Notes: generated from the sequence alone by a model not told the origin. Shown: positions 1-9,277, counted from the first letter of the stretch. The stretch: DNA of 41,886 nt from Desulfobulbaceae bacterium (GCA_030613515.1 JAUWLT010000003.1:1-41886), one strand, 5' to 3'. Translations and numbers: made by a program.

Positions 1-390
1 GTGGCTGCAGATGCGCTGAGCACCTGAGCAAGCAGGTAAGCGAAGACTCCGATAGTTGCCTATGCTTGCTCAGAAAGCGACAAAGCAGGTGCGGCTGCAT
101 CGGCTTGCCTTCGGTGAACACTTTGCAAGTTTTCGAAAAGACACAAGCTTGAAATTATCACTAAAAATTCCATATGTTATGCTGCATGAAACAAAGTATT
201 CATGAAATATGCGGGCTATTACATAAAAGATAGTCGGCCTGAAGGGAGAGATGTTTTCAGAAATATATTTCCATTCTTCGTCTCAGGTTGCTTTTTTACG
301 GTGATCAGTTTGCCCACTTTCCCATAGGTAAGTACTATCGCAACACTACAGCCTATCGTAATTAGCTATTTGACTTTTTCTTTTAAATAG

Positions 391-645
391 AGAAGGTTAT
401 ACATCATAAACTTCAATCTTCATGTACATACCACCCTGTCATCATGCAGTCAATTAACCATTGATGAGATATTGACTCAGGCTATGGGTAAGGGACTTGG
501 TGGTGTCTGCATTACCGATAATGACACCATGGTTGTACGGCCTCAGTTTTCCGAGGGCATCCAGGCTCTGAACAAGGCAATTATAACAGGTCCTTTCCGG
601 AACAATTGTCAGCCTGGCCGCCCGATACGATTTCCGGATGCATAA
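391..645 (+). pseudogene. PHP-domain protein N-terminal fragment (truncated)
   Basis: Frame +1 reads ...NFNLHVHTTLSSCSQLTIDEILTQAMGKGLGGVCITDNDTMVVRPQFSEGIQALNK..., with the PHP-type HxHTxxSxCS and ITDxDTM motifs. Stop at 643-645 after a divergent tail; no ATG start upstream. Confidence 0.45.
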
Positions 646-690
646 TCCTTTTGTTCCCAATCAGCTGAAATACTTTTTTTGGAGAGATAT

Positions 691-1737
691 ATGTGGTTCA
701 GGAAGAAAACCCTTACCCGAATGGCAAAAACCTGCGGCTGAGCCGCAAAAATCGGTCCGACGGTTCTGTCGGACGCGCTTGCAGGCCTTAAAGCATCTAC
801 GGACAAGAATCTGCTGGTCGGGTTTGAGACCGCGGATGATGCCGCTGTTTACAAGCTCAGTGATGATATCGCCATGGTTAACACCATCGATTTTATCACC
901 CCGCCGGTGGATGATCCGTATTGGTTTGGCCAGATTGCCGCGGCCAACTCCATATCCGATGTGTATTCTATGGGTGGCAGGCCGCTGACAGCACTCAATG
1001 TCGTCATGTTTCCGGCCAAAAAACTTGATATGGGCGTGCTGAAGGAAATTCTCCGCGGAGGGAACGACAAGGTGCTGGAAGCAGGGGCCAGTCTTGTCGG
1101 CGGACATTCAGTGGAAGACGATGAACCCAAGTACGGCCTTTGTGTTAACGGGGTTGTCCATCCGGACAAGATCCTCACCAACGACAGTGCCCGCCCCGGA
1201 GATGTACTCATTCTGACAAAGCCGCTTGGCTCCGGTGTTCTGTTTAATGCGGTGCGCTCAGGTAAGCTCTCTTTTGCCGAAATCGAGCGGGAGGTTCTGC
1301 CGTCCCTGGCCGCCTTAAACGGCCCGGCCATTGAGGCAGCTCTCTCTTTTGATATTCACGCCTGTACCGATATCACGGGATTCGGCATTATCGGTCATGC
1401 GCTTGAAATGGCTACCGGCAGCAGTGTGCAGATTTCTCTCCGGTACAAGGCGTTGCCGTTCTATCCCGCCGCCCTGGACATGTATAAAAAGGGTGAAAAT
1501 ACCGGCAGCAACCGGCCCAATCAGCAACTGGTTGAAACACATCTTGATCTTCGGGTATCGCTTACGCCTGCTGAAAAAGAGTTGTTGTATGATCCACAGA
1601 CATCCGGAGGTCTGCTGCTTTCCCTGCCCGCTGACCAGTCAGAGGAACTTCTGCAGAGCCTGACCGCTTGTGGGGTGAGAGCCTCAGTGAAGATCGGTGA
1701 GGTCGGAGAAGGCAAGCCTGTTATTGTTGTCGAGTGA
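691..1737 (+). CDS. selD: Selenide, water dikinase SelD, selenocysteine-containing (in-frame UGA at 739-741)
   Basis: ATG at 691 with upstream GGAG. Reads MWFRKKTLTRMAKTCG(U)AAKIGPTVLSDALAGL...FETADDAAVYKLSDDIAMVNTIDFITPPVDDPYWFGQIAAANSISDVYSMGGRPL. UGA sits at the catalytic Cys/Sec position. The ORF track shows only 874..1737 because it treats UGA as stop. Confidence 0.93.
755..774 (+). promoter_or_regulatory. Bacterial SECIS element candidate
   Basis: Perfect 7-bp stem GTCCGAC (755-761) / GTCGGAC (768-774) with GGTTCT apical loop, starting 13 nt after the UGA at 739-741. The loop carries the GG/U expected for SelB recognition. Confidence 0.8.
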
Positions 1738-1759
1738 TGCTCAATTTCTCCATAGCTCT

Positions 1760-2293
1760 TTATTTCACTGATTCCGCCTTGTATCCGACTCCCTTCCAGG
1801 CAAAAATACCACCGGGATAACGAAGAACATTGCTGTAGCCAAGCTTTTTCGCCCACATAGCGCCATTGTGGCTGCGGGTACATTTGACAAATCCGCAGTA
1901 GATCACGATTGTCTTGTTATTATCCGGGCCAAGGAGGGTTACATAATCTTCTTGACTTTTACCGTCGGTCTCCTTGCTGTCCCAGGCTTCCATTTCAGGT
2001 ATCGGAAAGAGAAACTGCTTTGCTCCGGGCACGTGTTCTTTCTTATAGCTGGCTTCATAGGGCATGGTGTCAATTATCAAAACATCCTTGCCCGAGTCGA
2101 TCAGCTTTTTTAATTCCTCGGTAGTGATCACGTCATAGCCGCCCCGCATTACCTCCCGGACAAGTTTAACCGCCCCGGTCTCTTTTTCCACTTCTTGCTT
2201 GAACTTGTTGCCGAAAGCCATGGCCGATACAGCCATTGCAAAAACCAGTGTCAATACAACAGGAACCGTGAGCAGTATTTTTTTCAATTTCAT
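1760..2293 (-). CDS. Rhodanese-like domain protein, secreted/periplasmic
   Basis: MKLKKILLTVPVVLTLVFAMAVSAMA signal peptide, then DVITTEELKKLIDSGKDVLIIDTMPYEASYKKEHVPGA...VIYCGFVKCTRSHNGAMWAKKLGYSNVLRYPGGIFAWK. Confidence 0.8.
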   Translation of the reverse strand: MKLKKILLTVPVVLTLVFAMAVSAMAFGNKFKQEVEKETGAVKLVREVMRGGYDVITTEELKKLIDSGKDVLIIDTMPYEASYKKEHVPGAKQFLFPIPEMEAWDSKETDGKSQEDYVTLLGPDNNKTIVIYCGFVKCTRSHNGAMWAKKLGYSNVLRYPGGIFAWKGVGYKAESVK

Positions 2294-2315
2294 TTCTTCC
2301 CCCTTTGCATATTGA

Positions 2316-2852
2316 TTAACAGGATGGAACCGTTTTCTTACGACCCATCCACCATTGAAACCAGAACAGATAAAGTATCGGCACAAGAAGCCCTATATCT
2401 CTAAACAGGGCGCCTCGAAGACCGTGATATGCCTGTTCCGGATCATCTGGACCAAAGCAGCCGCAATCTACATCCAGGCCCAGCCGGATTCCGTAAGCCA
2501 GTACTCCGATAAAGAACACCAGAAGCACTGCAACAGCGTATAAGCATATACGGATATTGAATAGCAGTCCTGCTGCCGCAATAATTTCTAATGCCGGTAA
2601 TGCAATTGCAACCGGCAGGACGAGAAATTCAGGTAACAGACCGTAGCCGTCGATAACCACGGCAAAACTTTTCGGATCAAAGAGCTTAGTTATTCCGGCG
2701 TAGAAAAAAGGCACGGCAATAATCAGACGGGAAAGCCTTGCCGTCCAGGTCAGGACAACGCCATCCTGTTTTGCTGCATACGGTTTTCGACTCCGGGTCA
2801 TATTATGTCGGCTTTCCGGATAGGCTTTTATTTCGAAACTTTCGGCATTCAT
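2316..2852 (-). CDS. MauE/DoxX-family redox-associated integral membrane protein
   Basis: RLIIAVPFFYAGITKLFDPKSFAVVIDGYGLLPEF...PALEIIAAAGLLF...GLDVDCGCFGPDD; start chosen at MNAESF with upstream AGGAG. Confidence 0.75.
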   Translation of the reverse strand: MNAESFEIKAYPESRHNMTRSRKPYAAKQDGVVLTWTARLSRLIIAVPFFYAGITKLFDPKSFAVVIDGYGLLPEFLVLPVAIALPALEIIAAAGLLFNIRICLYAVAVLLVFFIGVLAYGIRLGLDVDCGCFGPDDPEQAYHGLRGALFRDIGLLVPILYLFWFQWWMGRKKTVPSC

Positions 2853-3255
2853 CTCTCTCCTGTCCATTAAAACATTATTGGATAACAACTCCTGTGTATC
2901 ATAAGTTATCCCTATAGGTCAAATAGGTAATCTCAATTCTTATGCTGGTTGTTATAGGGCGTTACGGGAGATTGCCTGGTAAGGAAACGGGGTTAGGGTT
3001 GAGATTGTCGGATTACGGCTTGCAAAGAAGAAGTATATATAATGGAACTATTGAAGAACTTCGCCATGCCAGCCCCAATTACTCATTTCCCTGCACTGAG
3101 GTGAGCTGTCTCCTGTTAGGTGACAATTATGTCAGATTAAATTGTACCTTTTTCTTAAAAATTGTTAGATCGAGTTTGAACAACTACAGATAAGGCTTTG
3201 TGATCCTGAAAAGAATAGGGACAAAATCGCGGGGAGTGCACTCCATGTGCTGCAG

Positions 3256-3403
3256 ATTTATTCACAGTCCAAGGCTGATGCTCGAGGGCCTGTGGACCGA
3301 GCTCTATCAGGAGATGGAGGTACCTGAAAACCGGCACCGGAAGTACGAACAGGGCAAGGTCTCTGTTGATGAATTTGTCATCAAACACGAAATGTTTTCA
3401 TGA
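3256..3403 (+). CDS. Small hypothetical protein (possible)
   Basis: End of ORF 3200..3403: PRLMLEGLWTELYQEMEVPENRHRKYEQGKVSVDEFVIKHEMFS; protein-like composition upstream of the next gene. Start uncertain. Confidence 0.3.
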
Positions 3404-3450
3404 AAGTCCTGGAAAAAACTTGAAACGCGCAAAGTAGGAGAGAAAAAAAG

Positions 3451-4857
3451 ATGCTCATAGTCATCAAGGTTGCTGCGTTCCTCCTGTGGGTCAACTTTCT
3501 TCCGCCCCTGGCTAATATAATATGGGGGGATCGTTTCAATCGCTCCATTGACGGCGGCAGGCTGTGGTTTGATCAGCATCCGATCTTCGGGGATCATAAA
3601 ACGATCCGTGGTGCACTGGTCAGCCTGCTGGGCGGCACGGCTGTCGCACCGCTGCTGGGCGTGGACTTACCGGTTGCCGCTGCTGCAGCCCTGTTGGCAA
3701 TGGCGGGAGACCTGCTGTCCAGCTTCATCAAGCGCCGGCAAAACATGCCCAGCGGCGGTAATGCCATCGTCCTGGACCAGTTTTTTGAATCCCTGCTCCC
3801 AACCCTCTTTCTGAGGGGATTTCTCCATCTGTCCTGGATTCAGGTTCTGGTCATCCTCCTCTGTTTTATACCTGTTGCCTACCTGGGTTCGGGTTTCTGG
3901 AACTTCATCATGTTTCGGCCGCCCCTGAAAAATTATCCGCGCCTGATCCGCTCAACGGTTCGTCTGCGCGAGTGGCGGGCCTGCCATACGCCGCTGGCTC
4001 GCTGGCAGACCTTGCTCAACCTGAGCAGTTTCCTGACGTATGAGGTACTGTATTCCTGGTTTTTCAAACTGACCGGTCTCCAGGAAAAAGGGCTGCAGAA
4101 TGGACTGGATGTACGGGTGGTGGAACAAACTTTTTATTTCCCTGACCTGCCCCGGTCTTTTGACGGGTTCCGTATACTGCTGCTCACCGATCTCCACCTG
4201 GACGGCCTGCCGGGCTTGACCGAGGAACTTACCAGGCATATTCGGGACATGAAAGTGGATCTGTGTCTTTTCGGCGGCGATATCCGTATGAAGACCTACG
4301 GTCCCATGGCCCCTTGCCTCCGCCGGCTGCGCCGTCTTCTGCCCCATGTACGGTCACAGCACGGCATCTTTGGTGTGCTGGGCAACCATGACTGCATTGA
4401 AATGGCTGTGGATCTGGAAGAGACCGGCCTGATAATGCTCATCAACGATTCCTGGGAAATCAGCAGCAGTGGCGAGAGCATCTGGCTTGTTGGTCTAGAT
4501 GATCCGCATTACTACAGAACAGATGACTCCGAGCGTGCCTGCCGGGGTATCCCGGACCAGGGATTTAAGATATTCCTGGCTCATTCTCCGGAGGCATATA
4601 AAGCGGCAGCAAATTGTAAATCCCGGCTCTACCTCTGCGGCCATACCCATGGCGGACAGATCTGCCTGCCGGGCAGAGGACCGATCCTCACCAACAGCAG
4701 AGCGCCACGCTTTACCGCCGTGGGGCGATGGCAATACAAAGATATGACAGGCTATACAAGCCGGGGCGCCGGGTCGTCGGGGGTGCCGCTTCGTTTCAAT
4801 TGCCCGGGCGAGATCTGTCTCATTACCCTGCGCAGGGGAACAGAACCCGGGAAGTAA
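3451..4857 (+). CDS. Fusion protein: CDP-archaeol synthase (CarS/DUF46)-like membrane domain plus calcineurin-like metallophosphoesterase
   Basis: N-term LLWVNFLPPLANIIWGDRFNRSIDGGRLWFDQHPIFGDHKTIRG...GDLLSSFIKRR (CarS-like); C-term TDLHLDG, GGDI, GNHD, AHSPE, GHTHGGQ metallophosphoesterase motifs; good RBS. Confidence 0.8.
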   Translation: MLIVIKVAAFLLWVNFLPPLANIIWGDRFNRSIDGGRLWFDQHPIFGDHKTIRGALVSLLGGTAVAPLLGVDLPVAAAAALLAMAGDLLSSFIKRRQNMPSGGNAIVLDQFFESLLPTLFLRGFLHLSWIQVLVILLCFIPVAYLGSGFWNFIMFRPPLKNYPRLIRSTVRLREWRACHTPLARWQTLLNLSSFLTYEVLYSWFFKLTGLQEKGLQNGLDVRVVEQTFYFPDLPRSFDGFRILLLTDLHLDGLPGLTEELTRHIRDMKVDLCLFGGDIRMKTYGPMAPCLRRLRRLLPHVRSQHGIFGVLGNHDCIEMAVDLEETGLIMLINDSWEISSSGESIWLVGLDDPHYYRTDDSERACRGIPDQGFKIFLAHSPEAYKAAANCKSRLYLCGHTHGGQICLPGRGPILTNSRAPRFTAVGRWQYKDMTGYTSRGAGSSGVPLRFNCPGEICLITLRRGTEPGK

Positions 4858-4889
4858 TCGGTTGTATCGAGAAACAGGTTTATGAAAAT

Positions 4890-4923
4890 GTATACACTAT
4901 GCTAACATACAAGCATAGTATAC
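4890..4923. repeat. Intergenic inverted repeat (stem-loop)
   Basis: GTATAC(AC)TATGCT ... AGCATAGTATAC, 12 bp paired with a 2-nt bulge, upstream of the CDP-alcohol phosphatidyltransferase. Confidence 0.55.
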
Positions 4924-4963
4924 TTGCTCAGAAAGTCGGAAAGCTCATTATGCAAGAGATCTG

Positions 4964-5512
4964 ATGCCGAAATATATACGATTAGTTCCCAACATCCTGT
5001 CAACTGTTCGGCTTGTTCTGGCCTGCCTGTTTCCCTTTGCACCGGAGCGACTGTGGGTGTGGCTGATTATCGGCAGCGGCGGCAGCGATGTTCTTGACGG
5101 CTGGATTGCCAGACGATGGCAGGTGCAGAGCCGGGCAGGTGCTATTCTCGATGGAGTTGCAGATAAGCTCTTTATCCTTGTTGCCCTGCTCACGGTTGCC
5201 GGTGCCGGTAAATTTTCACTGTGGTGGCTTCCACTCCTGCTGACCCGCGACCTGCTGGTTGCCTTTACCGCCGTCTATGCGGCCTCCATCAGCTCATGGG
5301 AATCATTTAATAAAATGGACGTCAGGTGGTCGGGTAAACTGGCCACTGCCGGACAATTTCTCCTGCTGCTGGTGGCCGTTCTTTTTCCTGCAGGGATCCG
5401 GTTTGCTCTCTGGCTTGCAATCCTGTTCAGTGTTATCGCTGCCGCTGATTATGGCCGGCTCTTTATTCTGGAACTGCGGCGGCGGGCAGAGGCGAAATCG
5501 TCTGCACAATAA
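4964..5512 (+). CDS. CDP-alcohol phosphatidyltransferase family protein
   Basis: DVLDGWIARRWQVQSRAGAILDGVADK matches the DG-x2-AR-x8-G-x3-D-x3-D signature; multiple TM segments. Confidence 0.85.
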   Translation: MPKYIRLVPNILSTVRLVLACLFPFAPERLWVWLIIGSGGSDVLDGWIARRWQVQSRAGAILDGVADKLFILVALLTVAGAGKFSLWWLPLLLTRDLLVAFTAVYAASISSWESFNKMDVRWSGKLATAGQFLLLLVAVLFPAGIRFALWLAILFSVIAAADYGRLFILELRRRAEAKSSAQ

Positions 5513-5569
5513 GGGGCTGGAAATGCTAGTATCATGTCACTTGCAGAGTGTCATATTGAACTAATTTAC

Positions 5570-5648
5570 GTAGGAGCCGCGCCCCGCGGCGAACAACCAG
5601 GCAATACGCTGAACACCCATTATTTTCGTGGCGAGGCGCCACTCCTAC
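5570..5648. repeat. REP/BIME-like paired palindrome
   Basis: GTAGGAGCCGCGCCCCGCGGCGAA ... TTCGTGGCGAGGCGCCACTCCTAC: outer GTAGGAG/CTCCTAC pairing plus two internal GC hairpins. Confidence 0.7.
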
Positions 5649-5725
5649 AAACGTGCGGCACAAAACGCATCACGAGGCATTAGGGATCTTCTTACAGGCA
5701 ACTTCAAGAAATTTGCAAAGACGTT

Positions 5726-6046
5726 CTAATGTCGTCTGCGCTTCTGGTTGCTCCAGAGCGGGTCCTGGCCGAACCGATCCATCCACCAGTCTTCGGCATC
5801 GTAGATATCGCCATCACCCGGAGTCAGGGGGAAACGGTATTCATCGGTGTAGCGCATGAGCAGTTCATAGGCCTCGGTGAGCCGGTACATGATATCCGAG
5901 TCCTTGTCGCTGTCCCCGGCCCTGTCCGGATGATACTTTTTGCACATCCGGTGATAGGCCCGCTTCATCTCGCCCAGGGTTGCCCGATCATCTAACTTGA
6001 GCAGTTCCCGGGCCCGGTCAATGGCCTGCCATTCCTTCCTGTTCAT
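5726..6046 (-). CDS. J-domain (DnaJ-like) protein
   Basis: RARELLKLDDRATLGEMKRAYHRMCKKYHPDRAGDS...YRLTEAYELL; HPD motif. Confidence 0.85.
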   Translation of the reverse strand: MNRKEWQAIDRARELLKLDDRATLGEMKRAYHRMCKKYHPDRAGDSDKDSDIMYRLTEAYELLMRYTDEYRFPLTPGDGDIYDAEDWWMDRFGQDPLWSNQKRRRH

Positions 6047-6672
6047 ATTGAGGACTCTTTTTTCTTTTTCTTGTTCTTCTTAAAACTCTTTTCCGTACCG
6101 TTCAGCAATCGTCCAATATTCTGGTAATGCTTGATCCAGATCATAGTCACCACAAAACCGGCTAAACACAATTTCCAGGATGGTTCTCCAAAAAAATAGA
6201 GGCCCGGCAGGATTGCGGCCGAGGCCAGCAGGGATCCCAGGGAAACATAACCTGTCAACCCGACAGCGGCGATGAAAACAACAAGGCAGATCAGAAGCGC
6301 TTTTGGGGCCAGGTAAAGGAAAACCCCCAGTCCGGTGGCCACCCCCTTGCCGCCCCTGAAACCGAGATACACCGGGAACATATGGCCGGTGACAGAGGCA
6401 GCTCCGCAGAGCCCGATCACCAGGTTGCGGCCGGGATCATCACCAACAAGCAGGCCTGCAACAAACATGGGGAGATATCCTTTGGCTATATCAAGCAGCA
6501 GGGTGCACGAGCCGAGTTTCTTGCCCAGCAGCCGGGAAACATTGGTAGCTCCGATATTCCTGCTGCCCTGCTCACGGATATCAATGCCGCTGCCTCTGGA
6601 CAGCACCAGGCCGAACGGAATAGCACCAACCAGGTAGGATGCAACAATTAAGAGGATGTTCTGAGCAGTCAT
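6043..6672 (-). CDS. plsY: Glycerol-3-phosphate acyltransferase PlsY
   Basis: YLVGAIPFGLVLSRGSGIDIREQGSRNIGATNVSRLLGKKLG...FRGGKGVATGLGVFLYL. Confidence 0.93.
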   Translation of the reverse strand: MTAQNILLIVASYLVGAIPFGLVLSRGSGIDIREQGSRNIGATNVSRLLGKKLGSCTLLLDIAKGYLPMFVAGLLVGDDPGRNLVIGLCGAASVTGHMFPVYLGFRGGKGVATGLGVFLYLAPKALLICLVVFIAAVGLTGYVSLGSLLASAAILPGLYFFGEPSWKLCLAGFVVTMIWIKHYQNIGRLLNGTEKSFKKNKKKKKESSI

Positions 6673-6754
6673 TATCGCCTGTTCAGCTTACATTCACAGG
6701 CCTGGTTGACGGCAGTGACCAGATTCCTGAAAAAAAGCGCTGCATTTGACGTTG

Positions 6755-7606
6755 TCACTGTTTATTTCCTTTCAAGACCAGTTCCAGTTCGCAGGCTGCG
6801 GCATAGGCTGCTATCTCCTCCTGCAAAACCTGCACATAAGGGCAGTCGGTAACGGCAAGCAGGGAACTGCGAAGCCGGTATTGATCCGGTTGATCCGTAT
6901 TCTCAAGGATATAGCTGAAAATCTGTGGTTTGCGGCACACCTGCGGCCGGTTCGTGTACACCAGGCAACGACCGTTCTCCTCAAGGCCCGGGCAGGATGA
7001 TTCCCTGGGCAGGATCAGGCTCCAGCCGTTCTGCCAGCGAAACAGTCCCGGATCCGGAAGTTGATAAAACGGAGCTCCATCCACCTGCAGCACCTCATCA
7101 TCCAGGGCTCGGCGGCTGCGGCTGCCTGCACTGTCATGACGGGTTACAGGAAAAAGGTCCCTTTCTTCAGCCTTAAGCGGTATCTCAAAAAACTCCTGGT
7201 TCATGGTCCTGTCCGGGCCGGTACAGCAGAGCGTACAGCCACAGGGACCACAAAGAACGGAGTTAATGGCCTCCAGTTCATCTTCCATGATCCGCTGGCT
7301 GACCAGGCTTGCACAGGCCGTCATGTCATCCACAGATTCACCGGATTCGTTCACCACATCGAGCTCTATCCCTTCACTACTTTTCAACCCTTCCAGCATT
7401 CGGAGATGTTCAAGATGGCTGCGCAGCAGTTCACGCGGCTTCTTATACAGGGCATAACCGGTTTCAATAGGTTCGGGCATTTCATCGATCACCTCTTCAA
7501 CCCGGTCAAACGGCCCGGTCAAGTACAAAAACTGCACCATGGACACCAGCGGTAACACAGGCTCGGCGAGCAATGCAATCCCTTCCTGAAAATCCTCTTT
7601 CTCCAC
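6755..7606 (-). CDS. YkgJ-type cysteine cluster (zinc/iron-chelating) protein
   Basis: CGPCGCTLCCTGPDRTMN...CPGLEENGRCLVYTNRPQVCRKPQIFSY; GTG start proposed at 7606 with upstream purine-rich RBS. Confidence 0.7.
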   Translation of the reverse strand: MEKEDFQEGIALLAEPVLPLVSMVQFLYLTGPFDRVEEVIDEMPEPIETGYALYKKPRELLRSHLEHLRMLEGLKSSEGIELDVVNESGESVDDMTACASLVSQRIMEDELEAINSVLCGPCGCTLCCTGPDRTMNQEFFEIPLKAEERDLFPVTRHDSAGSRSRRALDDEVLQVDGAPFYQLPDPGLFRWQNGWSLILPRESSCPGLEENGRCLVYTNRPQVCRKPQIFSYILENTDQPDQYRLRSSLLAVTDCPYVQVLQEEIAAYAAACELELVLKGNKQ

Positions 7607-7832
7607 CCTTTTCTCCCGCTTTTTGTAAGCTGAACAGTTATGAAAGACTACACAAATTTTGCTTGGAAAACAACCCATAGGCCTGCTCTTTTCTGTGCAC
7701 AAGACCATCCTTTACAGTAAGCATCAAAATGATTATTAGTAGTAAGGCCTGCAAACAGGTACGGGAAAGTCCACCGATTTGTACAAAATCGATCACTTAA
7801 AACTCTGAACTTTGACCCATAACCAAAGCTCA

Positions 7833-8339
7833 ATGACTATCAGAAAAATAATCACATATCCGCACCCTATACTACGGAAAAAGGCCAAGAAAATCACCGA
7901 GATTGATGACGATATCAAACAGCTGGCCGCTGACATGGCAGAAACCATGTATAACGCCCCCGGCGTGGGGTTGGCTGCCAACCAGATCGGTATTGCCCGG
8001 CAGATAGTTGTGGTTGATGTCTCAAAAGAAGAGAATGAAAAAGAATTTACTGCGTTCATCAACCCGGTGATTTCCGAGTGCGAAGGCAGTCTCATCGGCG
8101 AAGAGGGTTGCCTCAGTGTGCTGGAATATGAGACCAAGGTCAAACGGTTCCAGAAAATCAGGGTCACTGCCTTGGATATTGAAGGCAATGAGCTTGATTT
8201 TGAGGCCGAAGACCGCTTTGCCCGCATCATTCAGCACGAGGTGGACCATCTGCAAGGCACTCTCTTCATTGACCGGATCAGCAGGCTGAAACTTACAATG
8301 TACAAGAAAAAACTTAAAAAAATATTAAAGGGTAAATGA
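7833..8339 (+). CDS. def: Peptide deformylase
   Basis: MTIRKIITYPHPILRKKAKKI...GVGLAANQIG...EEGCLSV...QHEVDHLQGTLFIDRIS. Confidence 0.95.
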   Translation: MTIRKIITYPHPILRKKAKKITEIDDDIKQLAADMAETMYNAPGVGLAANQIGIARQIVVVDVSKEENEKEFTAFINPVISECEGSLIGEEGCLSVLEYETKVKRFQKIRVTALDIEGNELDFEAEDRFARIIQHEVDHLQGTLFIDRISRLKLTMYKKKLKKILKGK

Positions 8340-9277
8340 GCGAACCTCTGCGCATCATCTTCATGGGTACCCCTGATTTTTCAGTACCCACTCTGCAGGC
8401 CTTAATTGACAGCCCGGACCGGGTCGTTGCCGTGATCTGCCGGCCGGACCGCAAAAAGGGACGAGGCAGGAAACTGACCCCGCCACCGGTCAAAGTGCTG
8501 GCCGAGCAAAGCGGAATCCCTGTCCTGCAGCCCACCGCCATCCGCACAGAAGAATTTCTTGAGAAAATTCGAGCCCTGCAGCCGGATCTTATTGTGGTTA
8601 CCGCATACGGCAGAATCCTGCCCGGCAGCCTGCTGAATCTTCCGCCTCTGGGGACCATTAATGTACACGGATCCCTGCTGCCCAAATACCGGGGAGCAGC
8701 TCCCATCCAATGGGCCGTGATCAAAGGTGAGACTGAAACCGGGGTTACCATCATGCAGATGGATGAGGGCATGGATACCGGCGATATTCTGCTGCCGGTC
8801 AGCCTGCCCATTGAAGAGGACGATACCAGCGGTTCCCTGTTTGTGAAGCTGTCACAACTCGGCGGCCATGCCCTGGTTAAAGCCATCGGCCTGCTGAAAG
8901 AAGGCAAGCTGCCGCCGGTTAAGCAGGATGACTCCCTGGCCACGGAAGCACCCATGTTAGACAAGAAGATGGGCCGCCTGGACTGGAGCAGGGATGCTGC
9001 TGAGTTGCACTCTTTAATCCGCGGTCTTGATCCCTGGCCGTCAGCTTACGGGTTTCTTGCAGACAAACGGTTCAGGTTTTTCAGACCGCAGGTTGTGAGA
9101 GGTGAAGTCGTTGAAAAAGCGGGAACCCTGTGCCGGGCGGATAAGGATGGGCTCCTGGTGGCCACAGGAAGCGATTACCTGCTCATCCGCGAGATCCAGC
9201 CGGAAGGTAAAAAACGGATGAGTGTCCAATCCTGTCTCTGCGGCATGAAACTGCCCGTGGGCGAGCGGTTCAGCTGA
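8336..9277 (+). CDS. fmt: Methionyl-tRNA formyltransferase
   Basis: IIFMGTPDFSVPTLQAL...VVTAYGRILPGSLLNLPPLGTINVHGSLLPKYRGAAPIQWAVIKGETETGVTIMQMDEGMDTGDIL; 4-bp overlap with def. Confidence 0.96.
   Translation: MSEPLRIIFMGTPDFSVPTLQALIDSPDRVVAVICRPDRKKGRGRKLTPPPVKVLAEQSGIPVLQPTAIRTEEFLEKIRALQPDLIVVTAYGRILPGSLLNLPPLGTINVHGSLLPKYRGAAPIQWAVIKGETETGVTIMQMDEGMDTGDILLPVSLPIEEDDTSGSLFVKLSQLGGHALVKAIGLLKEGKLPPVKQDDSLATEAPMLDKKMGRLDWSRDAAELHSLIRGLDPWPSAYGFLADKRFRFFRPQVVRGEVVEKAGTLCRADKDGLLVATGSDYLLIREIQPEGKKRMSVQSCLCGMKLPVGERFS

Noticed and set aside
849-1331. 160-aa minus ORF over selD
   Set aside because: Antisense to SelD; Ser/Pro/Arg-rich shadow ORF.
2942-3193. 83-aa + ORF between MauE-like and fusion genes
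   Set aside because: No motif, no clear RBS, low-complexity coding character; not supported.
66-4935. 13-bp exact repeat CTTGCTCAGAAAG at 66-78 and 4923-4935
   Set aside because: Too short to distinguish from chance; no palindromic structure or shared context.
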